Of a stretch of DNA of 64,000 nucleotides, positions 47,461-59,220 are shown in pieces (the stretch's first letter is position 1; every line of letters begins with the position of its first letter). The translations under genes and the position numbers were made by a program. The stretch spans positions 3,237,037 through 3,301,036 of the forward strand of contig CM035350.1 of assembly GCA_020137815.1 (NCBI GenBank), given 5' to 3'. Source of the DNA: Hormiphora californensis (lineage: Eukaryota > Ctenophora > Tentaculata > Cydippida > Pleurobrachiidae). The notes below the pieces were generated by a model. It made no database searches. It had not been told where the DNA came from and saw only the letters and a list, made by a program, of their open reading frames with translations.

Positions 47461-50340
47461 CTATCGCCATGAGGCGACCTGCTTTTCCTTGTCTGTAAGA
47501 GGCACATAGCGGACCTCCAACAAGTTCTTCTTATCAACAATCCCATCTTGGCCTAGGTCAATTTGGATGAATTTTTGGGTTGCGTTAGGAGATCCAACAG
47601 GGAGAACCATCCGACCTCCTCGTGCTAACTGGTCCATCAACTGAAATAATTTGAAGGTACAATGGGAAAACTTGTCACATTTTATTGAAGTTTGGTAGAA
47701 GCACAGTATTTGGAGGAACTAAATCTTTAATACACTGTATTGAACCCACCGGTGTAGGGATATCGGGGGCGGCAGCACCAACGTGTATGCAATCATAGGG
47801 AGCTATATCGGGGTACCCCTCCCGCCCATCTCCCTCCACGTAGAGGAGCCGGCCAGAGTCCAGCAAGGCTGCATGGTGTTTACGGGTGTTGTTCACTGAC
47901 ATTTCAACAAGCGATGGGATGTGGTCTATTCCCACTACTCTTCCACTTTCACCAACCTACAGGATGGTTTTTGTTAGCTGCAAACATGAGTGTTTCAACG
48001 TCTCTACGTCTCAAGTTATATAAGCTAGCGGTCAGATGCCGGGTGAAACGTACCATGATCGCCATACATGCTGCAAGATAGCCAGATCCACAGCCGACAT
48101 CAAGAACTTTAGATCCAGGATTCAGCCTCTCCCTCAGGTTTTCCAGGGCATAGGCGTGCATGTGAGGAGCACTAATGGTCGCATTAGATCCTATTGGTTG
48201 TGGGGAATCTCGATACGGCTCAGAGGAACAGAAGTCTTTTCTATCCACAGCCAACATTGCCTCATAAACTACATTGCTCTTAATAATACCGCTCTCTGAA
48301 AGGGGGAGTTGTTTACAGATTACATAATATCTCCTATTCAACTTTTCCCAAGTTAAACTTGCCAGGTTAGACTAAAATAAATAGCTGGTATTAATAAACG
48401 GGGATTCGCGGATAATGTCCCGGATCGCGGATAAAATCGCGGATAATTAATCCCGGATTGGATCGCGGATCGCGGATAAGTAATCACGGATTGCGGATCG
48501 GGGATAAGTGATCGCGGATTGCGGATTGCGGATCGCGGATTGCGGATCGCGGATTGCGGATTGCGGATCGCGGATTGCGGATCGCGGATAAGTAATCGCG
48601 GATTGCGGATCGCGGATCGCGGATTGCGGATCGCGGATTGCGGATTGCGGATCGCGGATTGCGGATCGCGGATAAGTAATCGCGGATTGCGGATCGCGGA
48701 TCGCGGATTGCGGATCGCGGATTGCGGATTGCGGATCGCGGATTGCGGATCGCGGATTGCGGATTGCGGATTGCGGATTGCGGATCGCAGATCGCGGATA
48801 AGTAATCGCGGATTGCGGATTGCGGATCGCGGATAAGTAATCGCGGATTGCGGATCGCGGATTGCGGATCGCGGATAAGTAATTGCGGATTGCGGATCGC
48901 GGATAAGTAATCGCGGATTGCGGATCGCGGATAAAAAATCGCGGATAAAAAATCGCGGATAGAAAATCGCGGATAAAAAGTCGCGGATAAAAATCGCGGA
49001 TAAAAAATCGCGGATAAAAAATCGCGGATAAAAAATTGCGGATAACAAATCGCGGATAACAAATCGCGGATAAAAAATCGCGGATAAAAAATCGCGGATA
49101 AAAAATCGCGGATAACGTTTTTATCTCTTTTTAGGCAACTTGTGGTCATTCTTAGGTGATTTTGATCGATTCCAGGTCATTTGCTCATTTCTATGTCAAT
49201 TTGGCCATTTCTGTACCATTTCTGGCCACGTTGGTCAATTCTAGTTCATTTCCAGGTCATTCCTGTTATAGTGCATTGGCTAGACCATTTTCGTGTGGAT
49301 TTAGATGGTTCTGGGACACTTTGGTCAATTACGAGTAATTTATGTGTATATTTGGATACTTTTAGGACTTAATGTGACCGAAGTGTCCTAGAACCATCTA
49401 AATCCACACGAAAATGGTCTAGCACAATGCACTATATACAGGAATGACCTGGAAATGAACTAGAATTGACCAACGTGGCCAAGAAATGGTACAGAAAGGC
49501 CAAATTGACATAGAAATGAGCAAAATGACCTGGAATCGATCAAAATCACCTAAGAATGACACAAGTTGCCTAAAAAGAGATAAAAACGTTATCCGCGATT
49601 TTTTATCCACGATTTTTTATCCGCGATTTTTTATCCGCGATTTGTTATCCGCGATTTGTTATCCGCAATTTTTTATCCGCGATTTTTTATCCGCGATTTT
49701 TTATCCGCGATTTTTATCCGCGATTTTTTATCCGCGATTTTCTATCCGCGATTTTTTATCCGCAATTACTTATCCGCGATCCGCAATCCGCGATTACTTA
49801 TCCGCGATTACTTATCCGCGATCCGCAATCCGCGATCCGCAATCCGCGATCACTTATCCCCGATCCGCAATCCGTGATTACTTATCCGCGATCCGCGATC
49901 CAATCCGGGATTAATTATCCGCGATTTTATCCGCGATCCGGGACATTATCCGCGAATCCGCGAATCCCCGTTTATTAATACCAGCTAAAGAGTTTGTACA
50001 AAACAAAGTTAAACAAGAATATTAATTAAATATTAACGTATACCTCAACAAAAATCCGTCGACCCCCCCCCCCCCTCTGGCCTTAATTGAATATTAATTG
50101 CACTAATAGTAGTAGCTATAGTGCCATGTTTCTCTACCTTCACCTGCATGTGATATGACCACTTTTAATTGGTCAATGAGATTGAGAATACTGAAACCTG
50201 AGACAAAGCAGATGAGCTGTTTTATAATTAGCCTCGCTATGTGATCTCACAAGCAAAAAAATCTTAAAAATCAAATTACACTTACTTCTGAGGTGATCCA
50301 CTTGCTCTTTGTGCGTCTTTCCATGGCACCTCCACGCCAT
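47461..50340 (-). CDS. PCMT1: PCMT1 homologue (protein-L-isoaspartate O-methyltransferase), 4 exons
   Basis: Exons 50340-50286, 48295-48054, 47956-47750 and 47640-47461 give 227 aa, the same length as human PCMT1, with all phases matching. Uses S-adenosylmethionine to methylate L-isoaspartyl and D-aspartyl residues in damaged cytosolic proteins. Visible signatures: start [19 protein letters not shown], substrate/active-site motif [16 protein letters not shown] (about 55-70), SAM motif [13 protein letters not shown] (82-94), [29 protein letters not shown]-type motif, GGRMVLPVG, and C-terminal [12 protein letters not shown]. Intron 1 is 1990 bp, almost entirely a foldback element. An AluI-like poly-C run precedes exon 1. 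Confident orthologue. Confidence 0.97.
48382..49987. mobile_element. Giant foldback element in PCMT1 intron 1
   Basis: Arms 48382-49327 and 49374-49987, loop about 46 nt. Outer 40 bp (TAGCTGGTATTAATAAACGG...) are nearly perfect inverted repeats. The middle of each arm is a tandem array of GCGGATT, GCGGATC and CGCGGATAAAAAAT units (about 600 bp left, 300 bp right); the inner ~190 bp are unique inverted sequence (ATTTTCGTGTGGATTTAGAT). The arms differ mainly in repeat-unit number, as expected after unequal expansion. No ORF other than repeat translations. Architecture (terminal segment, subterminal repeat array, unique inner arm, small loop) matches classical foldback transposons. Confidence 0.9.
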
Positions 50341-51376
50341 ACCAAGCAAACCTTCAGTTGGAAGTGGAACTAAATTTATGTTATTTACTTGTTTAGTAAT
50401 TCGCCATTTATTTATGCTGCGCCATAATTTTAATAAATTCGAAACTGAGGTCGATGAAAGTTGAATTTGATCCAATTTATGCCTTAATTAGGCCCTAATT
50501 GGTCAATTATTTACCAATAAGGGTGAATCCTTATTGGTAAGTTTAAGTTAAGTTTAAGTTTAATCACTATTTATCACAAAGTCAATATAAAAATATTAAA
50601 ACCTTGTCCCGCTCTTACACCAAACATATTTAATATAAATAGATATAAAAAATAAGCTACAAGGCTGATGTGAAAGCACCAGCGGTTACCTAAAGCGGGT
50701 TAAGCTAGTTCACGATACAATGAGGCAGATAACATCAGCATAAACTGCAAAATTTATTAACTGAGATACAACGGCTTTTGAAAAAGTGCACAAACAAACC
50801 AACACAGCCCGCAGACAAACAAAACGAACAAACAACCAAACAAATAAATAAGCAAACAAACAAACAAGTTAACACTAAACAGACAGGCAAACAATAAAGT
50901 TAACAAACAAGCATACATACAAACAAACAACAAAAGAACAGTCAATAAATAAATAAAACAAAAGGTACAAGTGAACATCAAAATAATAACAACAGAACAT
51001 AATATCAGATGAGACACACGGTTAATAGGTAATAATAGAGTTCAGCATCACGAATAGTTTATTGTCCATACATGGCATAGTTTTTTATCGGTAAAAACGT
51101 TAAAACGGTATGTATGGATCTTCTTTCTTCTTTCGTTTCTCCCTTTAGACTCAGTCAATCTGGAGCCTCATCTACTCAGACTCTACACAAACTCGTAGGC
51201 CAAGATACACTTAAAACAGAAAAAACACACTAAGAACCTAAAATTCTCACTACTCTGGCTTGGATGATCCCTCTACTAAGTCTCATGAAGATGTAGGAAG
51301 GACAGGGAAAGGGGAAATGAAGCAGGTTAAGGAGGGGAGCAGCAGGTTAGGGAGGAAGCAGCAGTGCAGGTTAAGG

Positions 51377-52090
51377 TTGGTATCGAAGACACCTCACACT
51401 CTGTTTAGAGGTATCAGAAGGGCTTGCCCTATTTTTATAGCGCGCCCAAAACGTTATACTGAGCACTGAAAAGTTGTAGTCTACACTACATAGTTCTAGC
51501 TAAGGGGTTTGAGCCGCGCACAGGGCCACACCGAGACCAAATCTCGTTACTTTCCTGATTTCTTTGACACAAACAAGTATTGCAGAGCGGCCAATAGAGC
51601 TGGCGGTTTCAAACTTCGTCCGTATTCGGAGGGATAGATTAGCAGTTCAGTGTTTCAAACCAGGTTTAATTTGGCAAAGTAGAAGCTGAGTTACAACATG
51701 TTTTGTACAAATGGTTCAACTTGAAGACCTTTTAATTTTGATGGCAGACCTTTCAAGATAGAAACTTCAAAACTTTGCCACGATCTTTGATATGATGTTA
51801 AGCATACCTGACCTACTTTTTCAAAAAATTTTTTCATCATTAACACCTAAAACTGATTTCAAACCAAGGTTCCGGGGATAATTTTTTAAATATGAGTACA
51901 GAATTATAATTTTCAGACAATTTGGTGGGGAATACCAAAATTGTGTGTCATTTTCATTGAGTGGTTGAGGAGCTATTAATTTTTGAAGTGAATCAAGCGG
52001 GTTTGTTACCCCTACTCAGGCCGCTTCGCGGCCTTCGTTTGGCGTGCTTCGCACGCCGCGCCGGCAAGGGAGGGGTAACTTCGTTACCAA
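51377..52090. mobile_element. 714-bp TIR element with 9-bp direct repeats (Mutator-like?)
   Basis: Ends TTGGTATCGAAG and CTTCGTTACCAA are inverted repeats. AGGTTAAGG directly flanks both ends (51368-51376, 52091-52099), although the host is a GGTTAAGGAGGGAGCAGCA repeat array in which that word is common. The right end has a GC-rich palindrome (GGCGTGCTTCGCACGCC). No transposase ORF. Shares both ends with the 57-bp copy at 6907-6963. Confidence 0.75.
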
Positions 52091-52495
52091 AGGTTAAGGA
52101 GGATGTAGCAGGTTAAGGAGGGAGCAGCAGGTTGAGGAGGATGTAGCAGGTTTCAGGAGGGAGCAGCAGTGCAGGTTAAGGAGGGAGGCAGGCAGGTTAA
52201 GGAGGGAGCAGCAGGTTAAGGAGGGAGCAGGAGGTTTCAGGAGGGAGCAGGAGTGCAGGTTAAGGAGGATGTAGAGGTTAAGGAGGATGTAGCAGGTTAA
52301 GGAGGGAGCAGCAGGTTGAGGAGGGAGCAGCAGGTTAGGGAGGGAGCAGCAGGTTAAGGAGGGAGCAGCAGGTTAGGGAGGAAGCAGCAGTGCAGGTTAA
52401 GGAGGGAGCAGCAGTGCAGGTTAAGGAGGGAGCAGCAGGTTAAGGACTCCTTAATAAGGAGGGAACAGCAGGTTAGGGAGGGAGCAGCAGGTAAT
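52081..52495. repeat. GGTTAAGGAGGGAGCAGCA minisatellite
   Basis: About 20 variable copies of a ~19-bp unit; the array continues on the other side of the inserted element at 51290-51376. Part of the LINE 3' UTR. A short AATGTA repeat follows (52494-52530). Confidence 0.92.
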
Positions 52496-53522
52496 GTAAA
52501 TGTAAATGTAAATGTAAATGTCAATGATGAGATCTTGTTCAGGATTAAATAGGGAGGAAAATTAGAAAAATATCACAAACTCGTAGGCCAAGATACACTT
52601 AAAACTACACTTGTTCCGATAAATGTAAATGTAATATAATCATTTATATATACCAATTTATAGTGTAAAATAATGGAGCACGCACCAACAGCCTACGCTT
52701 GACATACTCTCTCACTTTCAAAAGTGGTACAGATACAAAACACGAGCATAACAAAACACGAACATACAAACACGAACATAAACACGAACATACAAAACAC
52801 GAACATACAAAACACGAACATATACCGAAACTTTCAATGAATAGATGATGTTTCAGGTACTTTTTGAACTCTGCAACAGAGGCTGATTCTCTTAGGAGTC
52901 GTGGTAGACTGTTCCATACGACTGGACCAGCTATAGAGATACCACGTTTAGTAACATTGTGTCGAAGCTTGAGCCTACAGTGTATTTTCTCTTCCAACAG
53001 GGTACTATCGTCGTCCGCTCTTAGTCCAATCTGTTTTCTCTGCCTCATTCCAACCCTCTGGGTACCCACCCCCTTATTGGCATGGGGTCCAACCAATAAG
53101 GTCATGAACCCCCCCAACGGTTGTCACACACAATTAAGACGCTGCACGTAAAACGGGGGATGGGAAGTTCAACTTCCGAAGTTGAAAGTGTGCTGTTGTG
53201 TGACAACTTCAAAAAATACGACTTTAGAGACTTCATCATTGGAAAGATCTTGCAAATCTTTTCAAAACAATCGTTATCAGCATCATTTTATCAGGAAGCG
53301 GACTACGGAGACGGGAGATCAGAGATGTCACGACTCACGAGAAACGTTGGGGGGAGGACGACAGTTGAAAAGAAGGACTTTAAAAAATGTTTTTAAAAAG
53401 GCGATTTTTTTATTTTTTTTTTAACGGGGGGAAAAGTTTTAATTAATTACACCCAGAGCGGCGCGGCACCATTTTCGCAGCGTTTTTAAAAACTTCCTCG
53501 CCGCGGCGCTCTAAAAAAGTAA

Positions 53523-53744
53523 TAGTGGAAGCTCTTACGGTAATTCCCACGCCCCGTGGGAAAGTTTTTGACCGTGGGAAAGTTTTCAAAGCGTGGGAAA
53601 AGAGAGATACATACAATAAATACAAAAAATAAATTATTTTTTCTTAGTTATTGTATGTATCTCTCTTTTCCCACGCTTTGAAAACTTTCCCACGGTCGAA
53701 AACTTTCCCACGGTGCGTGGGAATTACCGTAAGAGCTTCCACTA
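53523..53744. mobile_element. Hairpin MITE, copy 1
   Basis: Begins TAGTGGAAGCTCTTACGGTA and ends with its complement. The stem of about 100 bp includes CGTGGGAAAG repeats; the loop near 53630 is A/T-rich. Confidence 0.92.
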
Positions 53745-53762
53745 TAAAGTGTGCAGCACAGA

Positions 53763-53906
53763 TAGTGGAAGCTCTTACGGTATTCCCACGGCCGTGGGAA
53801 AAGAGAGATAGATAGAAATACTAAGAGAGAGAAATTTCTCTCTCTTAGTATTTCTATCTATCTCTCTTTTCTCACGGTCGTGGGAATACCGTAAGAGCTT
53901 CCACTA
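53763..53906. mobile_element. Hairpin MITE, copy 2
   Basis: Same 20-bp terminus as copy 1, 19 bp away, but a shorter and nearly perfect 70-bp stem (AGAGAGATAGATAGAAATAC and complement). Two members of one palindromic family inserted next to each other. Confidence 0.92.
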
Positions 53907-54157
53907 AGAAATAAAAGCTGCATTTTTGCAGAAACAAAATCTCGTAAAAAATGCGCGTTGTGTTGGCCAGCGTTAAAATCTGGGTGTTTCGTGAGTGCTG
54001 ACAAACGGTTTTTAGGGTTAGGAGCCACTCTTGTTGTGTCCCTCTCCCATATTCTCCGTGTGCCAACACAACGCTATAATGGTACACCCGCACAGTCGTG
54101 TTCCTCTCATTTTCTATTATTTTTCACCTTTCTTTTTTAAGGTTTCACCTTTCTTTT

Positions 54158-55516
54158 TTAAAGGGATACTGACATATTCAAAATTTTTTGACTTTTTCAA
54201 CGATCCTGGGTGTGGTAACTGGTTGGGAGATAAAAATAGGATTAGTCGAAGTGCGAAACTCTCTACTCCCTTCGTTCTCAAGATATAGGGCCCCACCTTT
54301 TAGCACTTCGTATTGGTTTATGGTAAAGGGGGAGAGTGTATTGCAAATTACATGTAACACGAGTCGTTTATCTGTCAATATCTCAACTTCACATGCACGA
54401 TTTTGACCGGATTTTTTCTGGAAGTGAGAAATGTTTTAAATTTTTAGTATTTTCTTATGATGTATCAGAATGACCAAAAAATCAGTAAATAAACAAGTAA
54501 ACATTTCAGTTTGAGGTGAACTGGAGTGCATTGTCAATTAAACCCAATTAGGTCAATTAGAGCACTTTGCCGACTCTAAGGACTTGGAAAAGTTTGTCAT
54601 GTGATTCAGCGTATCAAAATTAGTGTGTAAAGTGCCCTCAATGCGATCTTTCAGCATTCAGTTGAAAGTGCAATATATGCCAATTAGACGAATTATGCTC
54701 AATTAGGACACTTCTTCACCTCTGACGGCTTGGAAAAGTCGCTTACGTGATTCAGCGTATCAAAATTAGTGGGGATAGTGCTCTCCACATGAATTGATAA
54801 TGTTTTCATGCGATAAGTTACAGTTACGATCAATTAGACCCGATTATGCTCAATTAGGGCACTTTCTCCACCCTGAGCGCTTGCCAAAGTTGTCCACGTG
54901 TTCAACGTATCAAAATTAGTCGGTTATAGTGGTTTTGCCTTTTATACCAATTAGTTGGCTAAATTTTTCAGTTATACTCTTCAGGATACAATATTCATTT
55001 CAGGGCTGAATAGTTAATAACTATTGACTATGTTATTGATATGGGCTAATATTAACAAATTTGTATGTAAAATTAGAGGAAGTACAGCCAAGTTGATTGA
55101 AATTAGTTACTGAAACCATGATAATATTGTTCAAGAAGGCATACATTTCAAAAAAACAGGTCTTGCTTAGTTATAGTCTTATCTATTCATGACAAGACTA
55201 GAGACAAATGGAAATAAAAAACGGAAACTAGAAGTGATCTTAAAGTTTTTAGAAAAAATCGCGTCAAATCGCATGTGTATTAGCTGAGATAAGACATATA
55301 AACAGGCTCGTGTTTACCTGTAATCTGTAATACGGTCTCCTTCTCTTACCATAAACCAATTAGGAGGTGCTAATATTCGGGTCCCTTATCTTGAGAAGTA
55401 GAGGGAGTAGAGAGCTCGGATTCGACACAATGTATTTATTCTTTCAGATGATTTGATTGAGCAATGTTTTACTAAAATTTGAGATGGTCGATTTGAATAT
55501 GTCAGTATCCCTTTAA
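54158..55516. mobile_element. 1.36-kb TIR element, non-autonomous
   Basis: Terminal inverted repeats TTAAAGGGATACTGACATAT (25 bp near-perfect), extending as diverged arms of about 230 bp that share ACCATAAACCAAT and CGAAATTAG-type words (54290-54330 against 55350-55400). The interior has three ~150-bp direct repeats with CAGCGTATCAAAATTAGT (54611, 54753, 54903). No coding capacity found. Confidence 0.8.
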
Positions 55517-55592
55517 GGTTTCAAACTTTTCAACACTACTTTAAACAAATTAATTTGAGGCGGCACCCTCCCTCAAATTTCCCGTGTAGACA

Positions 55593-56663
55593 ATGTCAAA
55601 CACCAAAGTGGAGGGCATCGATAGCCCAAAAGATACTGAAACCAAGCCGGCGCCGAAAACATCCGATAAGCCGAAGGACCCGATAGTCAAGAGAGAAATG
55701 GAGGATCGAGCAGCAGCTGTAATCGTCAAACTGGTATCGTTGTCTGCCGAAACACACCCGCTCGCTCAAAAAATGCTCCTAGCCTATAAATTTGGTGCGA
55801 GTATAACAACCAATATCAGTAACCTGGGTAAACCCTCCCGTCCGGAAGCTTTGGAGGCCGCGGCTTTCCTCGGTATAATACAGGAGGCCGATCGCGATCC
55901 CTCTAGCTCGGGTGGTAAGAGACCGGCCAAAAATCGGCAAACCTTAAGCCACCGGATCATCAAGAAGATAGAAAGCCTGTTCCCGGCTCGGTGTACTGAC
56001 TGCTCCGCCTTATACCAACCCGATTTTGAAGAGACACATATTCACATGCTGGTCATGTTAACCGACACTCCCATGACTGTGAAGTTATCAGCGAGCGCGT
56101 GAGAGGCCATCGCAAAATTGGAAAGAGTGAGGAATAATGGTTTCAAATGGCTTTGCTTGGAATGTTCAGAAAAAACAAGTCTTTCACTCAGAAAGTCACT
56201 GACCCTGTACGAAATAGGACCCAACCCCCCAGAAGATCATGAAAATGATAAGAATGGTCCAGCTGGAGAATATTCACAATCCGACACCATTGACCTGTCC
56301 CAGATTGATGCCTCTCAACAAGTTAAAGATGAGGAATCAAAACAAGTGGAGAAAAAAGAGCAACCCCCCTTTGAAAGGATCTCCAAGCCATGTAGCTTCT
56401 TCCGCAAAGGAAATTGTCGACACGGTCCAGACGGCACCAAGGAAGTGGACGGACAGACCTGTCGATACGTACACAAAGCTCCTGTCATCCCCCCTACCCA
56501 ACCACCAGCCGGAGTCACGGACCCAGTTGGCGAAACTGATTGCCAGGTTTTTGTTGAATATGGAAGATGTGAGCATGGAATAAATGGAAAAATCAGAAGA
56601 GGAACGGTCTGGCCAGGAATACATCCCAGAAGTATGCAGCACAAACATGGTTTATTAACATAA
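55593..56663 (+). pseudogene. LINE ORF1-like protein with zinc-binding motifs and in-frame stop
   Basis: A single frame, interrupted by TGA at 56100-56102, runs 355 codons. N-terminal half is Lys/Pro-rich then helical (EDRAAAVIVKLVSLSAETHP). Next comes a split PHD-like zinc site (ARCTDCSALYQ ... GFKWLCLECSEK, straddling the stop) and one complete CCCH finger (CSFFRKGNCRHGPDGTKEVD then C-RYVH). A second CCCH (CQVFVEYGRCEHGINGK) loses its frame near 56590. PHD plus CCCH in a gene with no introns fits ORF1 of CR1-type LINEs. The stop and the broken second finger indicate decay; if the stop were absent it would be one ORF. Host gene with readthrough is a less likely alternative. Confidence 0.6.
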
Positions 56664-56773
56664 AATATATATCCCAACGGCCAACACCCCACACAGCACA
56701 CTACCCCAACACCCCACCCCCCCCCCCCCAACACAGCACACTACCCTCAATCCCTACACTAGGCCCCCACATG

Positions 56774-57777
56774 TCACATACCCATGCTGATGTAGGTGTA
56801 GATGATCCACTGTGCGGAGTCAACGGCAGGCTTCTCTTTACACCGCGTTATTGAGTGGATATGAGATGCTTTATTTGCCAGGGAAAACAGCAGTGCACAC
56901 TTCTGAGAATATTTACATGTGTGGGGTAAGTCATAGTTAATTTGACTTCTATACCTACAAGATGTGAGGTGAATCTAAACCGAAACTCGAGTTTAGGATT
57001 CACTTCGCATCCTGTTGCCTTGCTGGATCCTCTTTCCGTGCACACCGGTTGAGTCGCTTGACACTCTCCGTGCTCCGGAGAGAATAAGAAGAAAGTATGA
57101 ACAATTCAACGCTCCGGAGGGTTAGAACATAACAAGCATTTAACAAGCATCCTGCATAGAAGTCAACATTTTCAGTCATCACTCTCTTACCATTAATGTT
57201 GTTAGAGTGTCTATACTGGGAGATTCTGAATTCAGTAGGAAGAGACACCCAGCCACTGCACCCACCAAACCTAGCTTTGTTAGAGTCCTGTTACTCCTAT
57301 CTAGCCATAGCAACAGGAAAACGATAGCGTAACCTAGGTGGGGGAGGTTAAGATAGCATACTACCAAGGTGTGTTTCTTGTTTGATAAAATATATTACAG
57401 CACTCACGTGAATATTTAGAGGGGAGATTGTATAATTTGAGGTGGGTAGTAGCGATAAGTCCCAAAAAGGGAGTACCTTGTATAACGTATATGACAGAGG
57501 GACTGTAAGAGAGAAAGTCGTATCCCTGTCGATAGTTGTACAATATCTTGATCGTTAACCTGTAAACAATAATCTGTCTCAACACAGCACACACCCATTC
57601 CCTAGATGCTGCAGAAATATGTTTGATTTGTCAAACTTACGAGCAAAGATCAAATAGGTATGCGTTGAAGCTCAGCCCAGCAACTGACCATCCCTTGACG
57701 ATTCTCAAGATTTGTGGGATCTGAGCGACGAGAGCCAGAACCATGCATGAGGCACGGAACAGCTCTGCAACCTCCAT
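56774..57777 (-). CDS. SLC66A3: SLC66A3-like PQ-loop membrane protein, 4 exons
   Basis: Exons 57777-57641, 57559-57477, 57333-57191 and 56902-56774, all phases matching. PQ-loop proteins are seven-helix transporters of the SWEET/MtN3 class; SLC66A3 is an uncharacterised endomembrane member. Visible: MEVAELFRASCMVLALVAQ then IPQI (PQ motif, about 20-23) with GWSVAGLSF, then YNYRQGYDFLSYSPSVIYVI, GYAIVFLLLWL, LVGAVAGCLFLL, and KCALLFSLANKASHIHSI for the second repeat. The last exon as read ends SMGM then TGA (163 aa); human SLC66A3 is about 202 aa. A GT at 56781 keeps open splicing to a further exon, but none is visible before the LINE ORF1 insertion, so the C-terminal helix may be lost or distant. 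MPDU1 is the alternative family; the N-terminal start position favours SLC66A3. Confidence 0.75.

Positions 57778-59220
<1,443 letters not shown>

Larger units (their letters stand above)
50539..53117 (-). mobile_element. 3' end of a CR1/L2-like LINE (copy 2)
   Basis: On the minus strand, 53117-52800 encodes a pol C-terminus (DDDSTLLEEKIHCRLKLRHN, RGISIAGPVVWNSLPRLLRE, EFKKYLKHHLF). Then come CACGAA-type repeats, a tandem-repeat 3' UTR (52490-51290, interrupted by a TIR element) and a terminal region ending in the same TTAAAC hexamer tail (50562-50539). The terminal region shares stretches with 21190-21973 (CATGAGACTTAGTAGAGGGA; GGTGTAAGAGCGGGAC; ACTTTGTGATAAATTGT-like), so both are one family. 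5'-truncated. Confidence 0.8.

Noticed and set aside
48353-49149. Ile-Arg-Asp-Pro repeat ORFs on both strands
   Set aside because: Translation of the GCGGAT-word arrays of the foldback element in PCMT1 intron 1.
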